From contig JALJCS010000001.1 of NCBI GenBank assembly GCA_023055355.1, positions 96,581,381 through 96,645,380 on the forward strand: a stretch of 64,000 bases of DNA, written 5' to 3'. Shown piece after piece: positions 49,913 through 62,300 of the stretch; position 1 is the first letter of the stretch; the number at the start of each line of letters is the position of its first letter. The notes beneath the pieces are model-generated. The model ran no database searches and was not told the DNA's origin. It was given only the letters and a program-made list of their open reading frames with translations. The position numbers and the translations under genes were made by a program. This stretch comes from Agelaius tricolor. Taxonomy: Eukaryota > Chordata > Aves > Passeriformes > Icteridae.

Positions 49913-51349
49913 GTAAGTCTAAAAATGTCCAGGCAAAATACTCAAGCCAAAGTACATATACACAGGAGAGAGAATGCAGGGCAGCGGGTGGATAAATAGT
50001 AGAAGAATGAAGTAGCTGCATAAACATTACTGGAAAACTTCAGACTGGTACAGAAAGGGCTGTGAGGCCACTTGGATAATTGAAGGCTTCTATAGATGTA
50101 CTGGGGTCTCAACTCCCTCTACTGCCATGAGATCGAGGGAGCAGCTCAACAGTCACTGATGGGCAACTGAAATCTCGTCCTAATATGAGCTGGCTGTTCC
50201 AGCTGCTCTTCCAGAAAGGCAAGGGACACATCTGCCAGCCTCTTACCAATATCTGGGCTACCCTAAGGCTCTTCAAATGCTTTGAAATGACAGGTACAGG
50301 CAACAAAATAAAGTTCTTAACCAGCAGAGCAGGAGCATGTCTTGGCTCATGGAATACAGCTGGGCTTCAGTTAAGTTATGTTGATTTAAGCACAATGGGA
50401 TATGCCACGCGGTCTCTCCTGCATCCCACATCAGATCTGAAAGCCTTATGAAGCTGCTGGGTGTCTGTGGTACCTTCAGTGACTCCAACTCCCTAGACAA
50501 CTGGATTTCATCTCCCTTGGCTGGTGAGCTTTAGACTCCACTGACTACATTGACCTGCCTTCTCTATTATGCTCAGAGTTTCAAGACCTATAGATTTAAA
50601 GACATTCAACTTCAGGTTTGCCATTCTTGAACTGAACAGTGTCCCAAAGTGTTCAACCAGAGGAAAATGCTGAAAGACCCCTTAAAGCTACTCATTCACC
50701 CAAAAGAAAACAAGAGTTTTATCAAATGTTATCAACAATTTGAGGAAGACTGTATTGGCTAGATTGGATGAGGTTTTGTCTTGAAATATTTCTTGCCACT
50801 TAGCCTGTTAAAAGCAGTAAAACTTGAATTGGATAACGGAACCTATAGTTTTCTCTGCCCTGAGACATTGGATGATTTATTTCAAGAATTTGTAAAAGAA
50901 GGCTATCAAAGGAGAATAAATATTTAAAAAAATGTATTTGCTATTGCTTTATTATTTGAAGAGCTGTCTGGAAAAATTCAGCAAATTAAACTGGAAAATA
51001 AATAGTATAGTAATTTTCAGTGCACTTTCTCAGTTCTTGGAATGGTTATAATTATTCCATCAGAGACACCTCCTAGGGACCAAAATCTATTGCCTGTGTA
51101 CAAAATCAGGCAAACAGTCCCAGTCTCTAAAAATTTACAACCTGAATAAAACCCTAATCCAGAAACCCATTTACTCATTCATTTTACAGTAAGTGTTTAA
51201 ATAGGTAGGGCCTCTTAAAATCATGCTTCAACAGATGAGTTGTGTGAATGTAAAATATGCTTGTCACTTTCTGAGTTTTGCCAGAATTTCCATAACTTAT
51301 ATAGACATAGAGCTTAGGAACATGAGAGCTGAAATTCCAAGCAGTATTT

Positions 51350-51430
51350 TTATACATACACATATACATATTCTGTGTATATGAGTGTGTATAGTATATG
51401 TACAGATCTGTGTATAAATATGCATTCATG
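51350..51430. repeat. Degenerate TA/TG/CA simple-repeat stretch
   Basis: Mixed ATACATACACATATACATA, GTGTATATGAGTGTGTATAGTATATG and similar words. A decayed microsatellite. Confidence 0.75.
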
Positions 51431-54208
51431 TACAGATGAATCTTCCAATTACAAAGCTTGCACTACTGCTGGGAATCTTAGTCACTTTTGTGAACTGGAA
51501 AGGTCACTTGAGCTGTATGAATTCAGAGAACTTGCTCTGGGGAGAGAGTCTGGAAGCGACAGCCCATATAGCTGTCCAAGTATGGGAAAATAATTCTGGA
51601 TTTTTTTTTAATAGGGATGAGCCTGAAGAGCAAAACATAGAGCCAAATCATCCCAAATGTAGCAGAGTTTGAAAGTGAGTTATAAATTGATTTCTCAATA
51701 GAGAAACAGCCATTTGTCATTTGGAAGGACAATCAGGAGGGTCCAGTCATAATACTGGGTAGGAGCCATCTCTCAGTCTTTCATCCCCAATAAGGCCATT
51801 AATTAAAATACTTGACAGCACTGTACTACATGCCTCTCTTTTGCATTGCTCCTACTGACTCAGAAAGCTACAGGGGTCAGCTGAGTGGATAGAGAACAGC
51901 AGAAGTTTGAATTTTTGAATTATTTTCTGGATGACTGTTCATCCTTCTGTCCCAGGTCAATGTGTACGTGAGTTTTCCTCCATGTTTGATGACTCTTTCA
52001 GGTCCTTAGTGAAATTTACACCAGTTGCATAGGGCTGCAGATTAAATCACAGATCCCCACCTTTTGTGTCAGGGCCTCCTGGCTACTTTTGACCCAAGCC
52101 ATGACATTTGTAGAATATATTAGTGAGCCATGATTACAGGAGCCTCCCTACTCACCCATCTCTACACAATGCCAGCCGTATGGCCCCAGAGGGAAGGAGA
52201 TCAAAGGGAAATATATTATCACTTTGGGAAGAGAAGAATCCTTTGCAGATGTCAGGAAATTCCCTCCACTGTCTGATAGAGTACAGGAGAAGGAGCAAAG
52301 TGGGCAGTGCTCTGTTGACACTGCCTGCCCCTGAACAGCGTTAGCACAGACTGATGTTGGAGGAGACATTGAGTATGTAGTTTAACTGCAGCTGACATTT
52401 AATGCTCCAAGGCATTTACCTGCTGAGGGATAACCAGGGTAGTTGTAATGTGCTTATTTACAAGGCACTGAATGCAGTACAGTAATCTCCTTTAAGGAAT
52501 ATTTGTTCTATTTTCTTCTTGTATTTTGTTTCCAATTCCTCAGGATGTAGTGGTTGCTCTTGGCAATATTCTCCATATTCTTCCCAAAATTTATGAAGAA
52601 AAAATGGCAAATTTGAGGATAAGCCAGTTTGGAAATTAAACAATCGCCTCCCATTCAGTGGCAACATCAGAGCCATAGGTCTTTTGCCTTGGTAGTTTCC
52701 TGAGATTACTGTCATCTATTACCAAAGATACTGGGCCTTGCAGAAAAAAACTCAGCATGCCCCACTCCCAGGACAATCCATCTCTTAGCACATCCCGGGA
52801 TGTGTGTAGTCCTGCTATTCAGAAAACAAGAACTAATTCATCAAAATACTTGATTAAATTATCCTCTTTGAAGTTACCCACCTAACGAAAAAAAAATCCA
52901 CAAAAATACTGTTATTTAATCTTCATTCCAGACTAATTTGAAATCTGTTACCACATACTTCAAAAAATATTTTAAATGAATATCAGCTTTATAGTGGTAT
53001 TCCCAGAAATTTTTACCTAACATTCCTGAGTGGATGACCCACAACTGAATGTTTCTGAGGTTTAACAAAAACAGGAAAGCAAAATAGGCACAAAACTTCA
53101 CAATGGGGAAAAACAACAGTGAGAAAGATGAAGGAAAAAATTCAGTTATTCTAAATAAATCCTTAACTCCATCTGCACAGTATTTTATTATAGGAAAGAA
53201 AGAAAATCAAACCCTTTAGACACCAATATTTTCAGGCAATTGACACATCTTGGCACTAATGTGATCGTATTACAGTGAAATAGAGTACTTAAGTCCGAAA
53301 AAACTTGGCTGTAAAACCAGATTTTCCTGAAGACAAATGAATGTGGAAGAAAAGAAATATTATTTGCTTGCAGACTGAACTACCAATTAGGCAAAACTAT
53401 ACGCAAAATATGCCACACTGGTCAGAAAACATGTCACTTAAATGTAAGTTGCTGAAAAGAAAAATCACTTGGAGAAAGCAATGTGATAAAGAAGTTATTT
53501 GAATCAAGATTCCACCAATTCAAGTTAATAAGGGGTTAACTCCTGGTTTAGTTTTTTTTAAAGAAATTTTACAAACAGTGTTGGCTTGAAAAAAGGCACA
53601 TACTCACAGTGCCAGTTACAGACATTTGTACTTGTCAAGAAGGAAATGGAAACTTTCTAGTAAAAGATGTACAGTGGTGGGGCTAATGTTCTGATTTTGA
53701 CCTTGTATGTTAAGATTAAAGCGTTTTGCTGTGGCATGGCCATCATTTAGTCTTTGCTGGCAGTACAGTACATCTTCACTCTCTTGATTTTGAAGTCTAT
53801 TATCTTTTTAACCCCTTTTATTTTAAGAGGGATCTGAATGCTTTTTGTCGTAGAGCAGACAGGGGTGAATTTATCACAGGTCAGCTTGCCAGAGATTTTA
53901 CCAACCTGCCTGCTCACAGCTTGACCAATCAGGCAGGGATTAAGTAAGAATTAATTCATAATTATGTTTTCCCTAATTTCTTAATAATTCAGATGGAGGT
54001 TGATAAATAGAATCAGTTGACTAAAAATCAACTGTTATTTAAATAAATGCAGTTAAATGAATACCCTAAATTTTACTCCAAAGAAAGATTATTTTCTCAG
54101 GTCCATATCAGAACCACTTAAAATTCCATATTTGCAATTTAAAGTTGACAAAGAAGCAAGAGGGGAAATACTGTTCCAATAAAAACTGGACTCCAAGAGA
54201 GTTTAGGG

Positions 54209-54246
54209 GGAAGTTCCCAAAAGCACTTCCCCATTACCTAATGGGG
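54209..54246. repeat. Two mutually exclusive short hairpins
   Basis: ACTTCCCC in the middle can pair with GGGGAAGT upstream. Alternatively, CCCCATTA (54229-54236) can pair with TAATGGGG (54239-54246) around a 2-base gap. The two pairings share the CCCC, so only one can form at a time. Confidence 0.7.
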
Positions 54247-55439
54247 GTGTTACCACTTCTCTAGGAAGAGTGACACTGAGCATTTCTGAACCCTCAGAGA
54301 TTGTCCTTCTCACCTCACGTGGGCTGTGTCCTGTGTGCTTTCACAGCAGCACCCACCACAGGGATGGCTATGTCCACGCTTGCTGCCTTCACTGTTGTAG
54401 TAAAGCGAGTCTGTAGTGGTTAAGCCACCTAGCCTGGCTGTGGGTGTAACACATCAGCCCAGTCTGGCTCATGGACTGCTTTGCTCTTTGCCAGCTGACT
54501 TCAGGACAGGAGCATGGCTTCACAGACCCAGCTGCTCTGCCTGTTACCTGTCCAAGGGGAAGTTTGAGCTCTGCTCCCAGCCTGTCCCAGCAGGGTAGGG
54601 CAACATGGCCACAGATCCAGCTGGAAGAATTTGCAGCGCTTTGCTTCCTTGGGACCCCATGGGAGCATACTGCAGCCTATCACCACAATTCCCTCCTGCA
54701 GAACCTCCCCTGCCTCCTCAGAGCATGGAGCATTCTCGCCCAGAATAAAGTATCAGGTTCACAACTTTTGAACTTGAGCTGCTGACCCAAGTTTAAATTA
54801 AACAACCTGCCATTCACAACTCTTCGAAAACAGGTTAGTGAACCTAGATTAGGAATTTTTCCTGTAATAGCAAAGGCATACTTCCAAAGATGCTCTCTCA
54901 GTTGTTTTGTCAGCTTGTTTTGGTGGTGTGGTCTCACCAGATTTTCTGTACATAACACCAGTCTGCTCCTTTTCCACCCAATAGCAAATGAGGAAGGCCA
55001 TTTCTGTTCAAACTGTGTGTACATTTGTGTGAGATATTTTAGTAACAGCAGCCTTGGAAGGTAAGGGCAACATACCCAGCTCTATTTACAGAGGGGGCTG
55101 AGGATGTTACATGTATTTACATATCATTATTGTAATAGGGAAGACTTTCCATACCTCTGAGCACTTCTCTTGCATCCAAAATCTAGAGAGACAGATCAAA
55201 TGAGGAGTCTGTCAGGAAAAAAAAAGGTCTGATATAAAAGACATACATATAAACTGAGGGCAAGATATGACCAAAAACCCAGGGGTGGCAAAAAAAAAAA
55301 GTTTATTTAAAATTACATCCATAATTGTAACAGGTCCCCTTGTTTGTGTATTTGGCTCCTAGAGGAGATACTGTTATGAAATTAAGGTTAACATACTAGA
55401 CTGTTCCAAACAATCATCTTTATGTTTTTTTAATACAAT

Positions 55440-55487
55440 GTAGGGTAATTTACTTGCATGTAGGGTAGTTCACTTAAATGTGAACTT
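55440..55487. repeat. Imperfect 20-bp tandem repeat ending in a small palindrome
   Basis: GTAGGGTAATTTACTTGCAT and GTAGGGTAGTTCACTTAAAT are adjacent and share 16 of 20 bases. The second overlaps the palindrome AGTTCAC-TTAAAT-GTGAACT. Confidence 0.85.
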
Positions 55488-58400
55488 TTGAAGTTTCATA
55501 CCATAAGAGAATCAGATATAAAGAAAAAATGAAACTAGTCCAGGCTTGGCTCTAAGTACCCCAATGCGCCTCCCCCAGTTCAAGGACATGTAAATTAATC
55601 ACAAAACAATCTCCTCTGAGACTGTTCTTGCTGGAGAAGGGAACAGGCAGTAACAAGAGCCCTGTTCCTCAGCTGGAAGACATTGGAAAGCAAGGGGAGT
55701 ACAGAAGTCGTCTAAGGAAGGAGGGCTGGCTGGAGGAGCAATTACTGGGCACTGCCAGTGCAGTGGGCAGTGGCAGCTGTTTTAAAAACATGGACAGTAA
55801 TGTATAGGACATGGATGAGAATCATCAGATTAACAAGAACTGACTTATATCTGTGATTGGTTTTATTCATGCAAACATTGATCATGTTGCAGGAGGAAAT
55901 GCTCTAAGGTCTGGCCTCAAGTTCTCAGTGTCAAAGTTAATTGTGCCAAGCTCCAAGAAGACTTTAACAGCCAGCCTTTATTACAAATATGTACTTTCAC
56001 CAGGTGCCAATAGCAATTATAGGGAGGGGATTAAGATCAGTCTCTCTGAGGGCCCTTTTCCCAGAGTTTTCTGAGCTGAAACCTCCTCAGCTCCACTGTG
56101 AGAGGGCTTCTTCTCAACCCCTGGGAACATCTGCAAAAGGAGCAGACAGAAGAGGTTCATGACAGCCCTTACCATATTTATGGGCAAGGAAACATGCAAA
56201 ACCCAGCTGGCATGTCAGGACGGTGATCAGCAGCTCAGTTAAAAGTATTAGTTATTGAGTTTGGTGAGGTCCAGGAGGCTTAGTCACACAGCAGCTTAGT
56301 CAGCTCTGAATCGCTTCAGCCTGTCCCAGACCCAGAGGGATCAGGATCATTGTGTGGAGAAATTCAGAGCCTGCAGGATGGTCTCCTTTCACTGAAAGTC
56401 TCAGTCATATTTATTGTCTCACCTGTATGCTCCATCCAGCACCTAGGTGGTAAGCATCACTTGGGCAAGTGACAGAGATCCAGGCCTATTTTCCCACATA
56501 GCCTACAAGTATAAACAACTGAAAATTGAAAGTTTTCAATTGAAACAAGATTACACCATGTGCCATGGTGAGCCACTCTTACATTTGACCAAGCATTCTT
56601 TCCTGTGATTGAAGTGTACAATTATCACATAGATACGGGTTTCTCAACAAACAGTCTCTGTTCCTTTTGGAATGGATACTGTAACTTTCTAAATACAGCT
56701 ACAACTACTTTCCCAAAAAGTAGTTCTTTTCAATCTCTCGCCACAAGTTTTTGGCTGTTTCGAAATGGCTGTTGTGGCATAAGCTCACATCTTTCCACAG
56801 CCATACAAATTACTGAGCAGCTTATTAAGCTTAAAATAGGATCCAGGGTAATTTAAGAGAGCATGTGAGCTTGCTTCAATACACAGAATGTAGCTGCACT
56901 GTTGATTGATTGATGCTTTTCTACAAGCCTTTGTTTTTCAGAAAGAACAAATGTGTTTCTACAAATGCAGTAGAGGGGGATTAGCTCTGAAATCCACCAC
57001 TGCTGCCTTTTGTCTTTCAGCCCTTCCACAGAGCTGTCGCTGTTCTGTTAGTTACATTTCTCTCCCTGCTCTTACGTACATAAATCCCTAATCTCGTATG
57101 TAAAAACAGTGGTACACAGTAGGCAAAAATCTTCTTTAGAGACGCCTTATGGAAGGTTTGGATTACAGCCCGGTTAGAACATTTAAAACAGCAGCAGTGT
57201 TCCCAAATTCCTTTTTCAGAGTTTGCACAACCAGTAAACGAAGCTTTAAACTCACACTGAAAATTGATACAATTTGTTTGTTGATATAGTTACCGTCATC
57301 TGCAGTTGTATAATTTATTATCACCTACCGCTGTTGGGGATAATAAAAGAGTGAGTGGGTTTTGAGATGTGAGTAAAACATGAGCACAAAATCTCCACTG
57401 GAAATACTGAGTCACTTAATAAACATGTAGACCACAAATTCATTGTACATTATTCATTACACAGGTTACAGATGGGCCTGAAATAGAGGAGTCTGCTTAG
57501 GTTTGTGTGCACATCTGCTCGAGCAGGGAGGAAGGGAGTCTAGTTCTGGATATCACTTCAGCCCATCTTCAAAGACAGAGGCCAGAGGGAAAGCTTGGAT
57601 GCAACAGAGTGAACTGGAGCCACCTTCAGGCCCATCAGCATGCAGTTTTATAGGTTTTGAGTAATTTCCAATGTAAATACTGTTAAAGATGTCGTTGAAG
57701 AAATAGTGATCAGGGATGTCTATATTCTTATAAGCAGCTGACAAGACATGGGAGATACCACAGCTTCTTTTTGACAGCAACAGCAGCAGCTGGGCCCACA
57801 CAGCCGGGCCTCCTGGAAAGCAATGCAGGCAGGGGCAGAGTCGAGGTATGCCCACAAGGTGCTCTGGCTTAGTCATGTACATGTGGCACTGCAATAGAAG
57901 CTGACCAGACATCTGGTGGGACCATCATCTGACCCTCAGCTCCAAGGGACTGGTCCTGCCCTGAAGGTACAGCCGGGGCAGCACTCACTCCCAACCTGAG
58001 TCAGACCAGAAGTCAGAACTGGTAAGTTCAGCATTCATTTTAGACCCCTGGGAGGAGAGAAGCATCTGCAGAGAGAAATGCAGGGGATGTAAGCACACTG
58101 GTGGGTGCACAGCTGCAGGGAATAGGGACAAACTGGCCTTAGAAAGTGGCTCTGAAGCAAGCCCTGCCTCAGAGCTTTAGCCAGAAGAACAAGGGCAATG
58201 CTTCTTCTTACCCGGTGCACTTGCCTAACCCAAAACAAGCAGCACAACCTGTCTTTTCCAGACTGGAAACTTGCTCACCTGCTTGGGGGTGGGGGAAGAA
58301 ACCAAACCTTTGAAGATTACATGTAGCTCTGCCAACTAATGACACCTGTCATAACATGAATAAACTCCTAGGAGTTTGCATTTGCCATTTGAAGTGCACT

Positions 58401-60802
58401 TAGTAGGAGAAATACAAGGAAATTGGTGCTCAGTATAAGCCCAAATGTTAATCCTGTGAGTGTTTTGGAATGGGGGAGGGAATAGGAGAAATTGTGGGAG
58501 TTCTATTCTAAGTAATCCCCACTGTTTTGCTATTTTTTTTTTCAGCCATGGACAATTCGAAGTTGTGGCTCCTGTGAGATAAGTAGCCACTTGCAGATTT
58601 AGCCATCATGGCAGAGCTGACAGACATCAGTAGAATTCCTCCAGACTGAAGCACTTATTTGCTTTTCCATAGTTTTGCTGCTGTATTAAAAAAGGCCAAT
58701 TATTGATGATTTCCAGGAAAAGCTCTGCAGTCACATTTTTGTTGATTGCATAAGCCTTTAGAAGTATATCAATCATTAAATGTCTTTATTGTACTTTTTG
58801 TTTCTATTTTTTTTTACAAATGGTTTTGCAGTGCTGCAGTCCAAATTTCTAGAAAGGCTGTAAAATTTCTTTGGATCATTATAACTCTGTTGTAATAAAA
58901 TGGGCAAAGTGCTTAATAGCAACCTTAGTACGATTTTTTGCAGTCATGGTTTGACATTTAGATTAATGCTAATCCAGCTTACAAACATGGGGCATTCAAG
59001 CTCAGGTGCCAAGGCATGGCCATGCACTCCATCTGTGATCCCTTTGTGCGGCTGTCAGGGTGCCTACAAAATGCCAGTCAAAAAGATAGGACCGCCGTCT
59101 TACCCAGGAATCACATTACAGGCATTTATATTTTCTCTGCATTTTACACTCTTCCCCATCTCTTGAAAGCCACTGTACTCACTTGCAGTTGACAACACAT
59201 CCATCCAAATTCAATCCTACAGCAGTTTCCTAGGTAACTGGCACAGAAACGCTCTACACAGCAGAACAAGCCAAAATACCCGTTAGTGTTTCCACTTCTT
59301 TTCAATCCTTTTGAAACACAAAAAGATACAAAAAACCCACCACAAAAGCATTTAAAAAGCCCAACCCCAAAACTAAACCAAACCAACCAACAACAAGAAA
59401 GCCAATGACAAGGTAAGTTCAGCCACTCTGTTTAACCTTCATCCAGGGACTTCTGCATCCGCCAAAAATTAGCTCAGATCTGGAGACAAGACCAATTTAA
59501 TGTCTGAAATTATTTCTCAAGGGTTGGAATTCTTTGAGTTATCTTCACAGATCACAAAGATCTTTCTTGGCTCTGACTCACACCAGTAATGTGGACAGAT
59601 ACTTCTGAATCATGCTGGGAGCTAACAATTTGTGTCTCTGCTCTCCTAGCCCCTCTTACCATAGTCAGTTTCCAGTGGGACTTTAGAAGGGCTGCAAGGC
59701 AAGGACCATTAACTCCAGCCTATTAAGTGTACTTCCAAGGAAGTGTTTCCTCAGATTGCCTTGCACATCCTTCGGTTCAACACTCGCCTGGGATCATGCC
59801 AGCTCTCATCTCTAGTGCTCTGCACGTGGCTGCAGCTCACTTACCAAGGGTTCCTCTGTCCACCTCAAGAGAGACTCTGCAGTCCCCACTCTGGGACTGG
59901 TGTCTAGAGACTCTAGAGGAGGAACAGCAATAAGGGAAGGGGCAGAGGCCAGCAAGTTCATCTGCTTTGGCAGTGCAGCTGTGATTGCGGCAGCTGGTGA
60001 GGCAGAATACATTTCCTTGTTTTGTGTGCAAGAGAAAGCAAATTCTTGCCCTTGCCTAATATCCACGTGTTGCATTTAAGCACTGGGAAAAAAAAGCTGC
60101 AGCCTGAAGCCACAGGATCATAGAAGAGATTGGGCTGCAAAGCTAAAGAGATTGGGCTGACAGCCCTTCCTAGCATTAGCATGCACACACACACAGAGCT
60201 GATCCCTACAAAAAGGTAATTAAGGTGAGGGGGAAACCTGGGAGTGGCTCCCATAAAATACCCTAAAGGGGAGGAGTGGGCTTAGGAATGTGCATCTGAA
60301 GGGCTTGGTCTGGTGTCAACTTTTGTGAACAAGTCCTGCTGAATCTTGCTCGCATACCCAGGTGAAGCCAACTCGGCAGGCTTTCACCAGCCCCATTCAC
60401 AAGGAAGTAAGAGAGCTTCACAACTGGAGGCTGTAGCTTGCAGGCAAGGCCCTCCCTTCTCTGCCTGCAATTGTGATAGCTTGCTGAAGGGCAACATGTG
60501 CACATCAGACTGGAGCATAGTTCAAAAGAAATAAGTGTTGCCTGCAGCAGTCCTCACTTCAGAGCATGTTATAGCAGGTTGAAGGCTGCTGTAAGCGCTG
60601 CCAGTCGCTAACTAGAGAAGCTTTTCTAGCAACCAAACATTGCCAGGACATAAGGATACATTGGCCATGTCTCCTGGCATGGCCTCTTTTCCTGGAGCTT
60701 GGGGGAAAATTTCCAAGGACACTTTCTGTTGACCTCCTGCATCTTACACAGGAGAGGGGAACTCCAAGAAGATGGAAATGCAGGGTTAAGTGTAAGAAGT
60801 TT
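55488..60802. other. Non-coding DNA
   Basis: No gene is recognised. The longest open frame is 119 codons on the minus strand (57553-57912), with no known motif. At 57200-57440 lies an AT-rich stretch that keeps several isolated CpG and looks like a possible conserved element. A donor-like CTG|GTAAGTTC lies at 58019, with no clear exon before it. A purine-poor AACC/CCAA-rich stretch lies at 59320-59400. Overlapping frames at 59.7-60.5 kb are mutually exclusive and unrecognised. Confidence 0.6.
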
Positions 60803-60815
60803 TGACCTGTGACCT
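60803..60815 (-). promoter_or_regulatory. Perfect DR1 nuclear-receptor element (PPAR:RXR / HNF4 / COUP-TF type)
   Basis: TGACCTGTGACCT is the complement of AGGTCA-C-AGGTCA, two perfect half-sites one base apart. On the minus strand it is preceded by CACT, giving CACTAGGTCACAGGTCA. This is close to the extended PPAR response element, whose 5' flank is AACT. DR1 sites are bound by PPAR:RXR, RXR homodimers, HNF4 and COUP-TFs. It lies 1.3 kb from the CpG island. Confidence 0.5.
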
Positions 60816-62139
60816 AGTGTGACACTGACACCGAGTCCAGCTACGCTGTCACACCAGCTAATTTGAGAAATGGTGGGGTTTATAATTGAAGACTTTTATG
60901 CTTGGAATCTTCCAAAGCATAAAAAGTAAGGACTTATAAAAAGTAAGCACTTCTGTCATTGCCATCTAACAGAACACTGTTGCTGAAGCTAAACAAGCAG
61001 ACGGGTAGCAAAGTACGTTGTTCCTTGTTCAGTCTCAGTGTTATAACAAGTTGAGCATCATTCTTTTAGTTGTGCTCCCTTTTTAGATTCCCAATAGCTG
61101 GGTTAGAGTCCTAAGCCAGGGTCCTGTGTTGTTGCCCACTGAGATTTGTGTAGAGAAGCTTTAGCACTGGCCCTAAGTCTTGGCCCCCTCACTGTTGCAC
61201 TGTCTGATGGCCTTTAGCTGAACTGTAAGGTTCTCTTTGCCAGGTCAGCCTGAGCCCAAATCCCAGAAGAATTTAGTTTTTACTCTTTGAGGATGTTGGT
61301 GAGCTGAAGGCATGTGGACTTTAATCCATTCATTTGACAACTTGAAGAGCACACTAAGCTACATGGTGCTATGCAAAACAGTCCCGTGCAGTTCCCTGCT
61401 TTAGGTCCTTCATGGTGCTGTGTGCTTTTTTACGGCTCAGGTCAAACTAGACCTTGCTTCCCCAAATCCAGCCTCCTTTTTTATCCCCTCTGACTGAGCA
61501 AAGTCTTTTTTTTATGCCCTTGTTGACTTAGCTTTCTTAGATAGCAGCTAGATAAGCAGTACCTGACTTTTCAAACCATTTTGGTTGTCAGCAGTAATAT
61601 CTTCTTTTTTCTCCTTAAAGAGGTTATCATTGAAGTTTAATAATACTCCAGCACAAGGTTTTGCTGGTCACAAGAAATTCTCCTGATGTATCTGACTTGT
61701 AGCTTAATCGGAAATTTACGAAGGTGTAGCGAGGGTACAGCACAGTCTAACAATAAAAGCAGCACTTGGAAAACAAAATGAGCCTTGTCATGGAACGACA
61801 CGGTAGCCTGACATTAATCTGTCAGAGCAGCCACTGCTAATAATGCAGGAATGGGGAAAAATGTGTTTTTTAAACACTCCTTAGAGGAACTACATTGATT
61901 TAAGTGAGTTCATAATCACTACTGAATCAGAGAACAGGGCGGACTGTTAAATATAACCATTATTTCTTTGTATGCTTTATGATTCCTTCTTCAGAACTTT
62001 CGACTGTTTTGAGAGCTCTTACATGTAACCAGCAGACAGGCACGGCCAGTGATCACATACCCGGTTTCACTGCACACCCAGAGAACATCCGACACTTGGG
62101 AAAAAAACATACAGCTGCTTTTTTTGTTTTTCTCTCCCA
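60816..62139. other. Non-coding DNA upstream of the CpG island
   Basis: No gene is recognised. A 17-base imperfect tandem repeat (ATAAAAAGTAAGGACTT / ATAAAAAGTAAGCACTT) lies at 60919-60952. CpG begin to appear from about 61700 (GTAGCGAGG, GAACGACACGG), before the island proper. On the minus strand a GTATGT donor-like site stands near 62062 and could end a first exon coming out of the island. Confidence 0.5.
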
Positions 62140-62249
62140 TAAAGATCGCCTGACGAAGGCTGACGCCCCTTCCCCGCATTCCCGGCGGGGCCCGCGCAGG
62201 GGCGAGGGGCGGCCCGGTCCCTGCCCGGCGCGGCGCTGCCCGCGGTGCT

Positions 62250-62268
62250 GCGGCGCCCCCTGGCGGCC
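62250..62268 (-). promoter_or_regulatory. CTCF-binding motif
   Basis: On the minus strand the sequence is GGCCGCCAGGGGGCGCCGC. The core CCGCCAGGGGGCGC differs at one base from the canonical CTCF core CCACCAGGGGGCGC. CTCF acts as insulator and loop anchor, and motif orientation (here minus) matters for loop direction. Several CpG in the motif make binding potentially methylation-sensitive. Confidence 0.65.
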
Positions 62269-62282
62269 GCGGGGGGAGCGGC

Positions 62283-62291
62283 GGGCGGGGC
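62283..62291 (+). promoter_or_regulatory. GC box (Sp1/KLF)
   Basis: GGGCGGGGC is the full Sp1 consensus core, sitting just before the tandem array. Confidence 0.6.
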
Positions 62292-62300
62292 CGCGCTGGC

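Larger units (their letters stand above)
49913..55439. other. Non-coding DNA
   Basis: No gene is recognised apart from the speculative exon pair noted at 49.7-50.3 kb. An AT/TG/CA-rich simple stretch lies at 51350-51430. The 85-codon minus-strand frame at 52458-52715 has a protein-like mix of residues (motifs FWEEYGEY and KYKKKIEQIF), but no start context, splice sites or family were recognised. A GC-richer patch with overlapping frames lies at 54300-54790. Two alternative short hairpins lie at 54209-54246. Confidence 0.6.
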
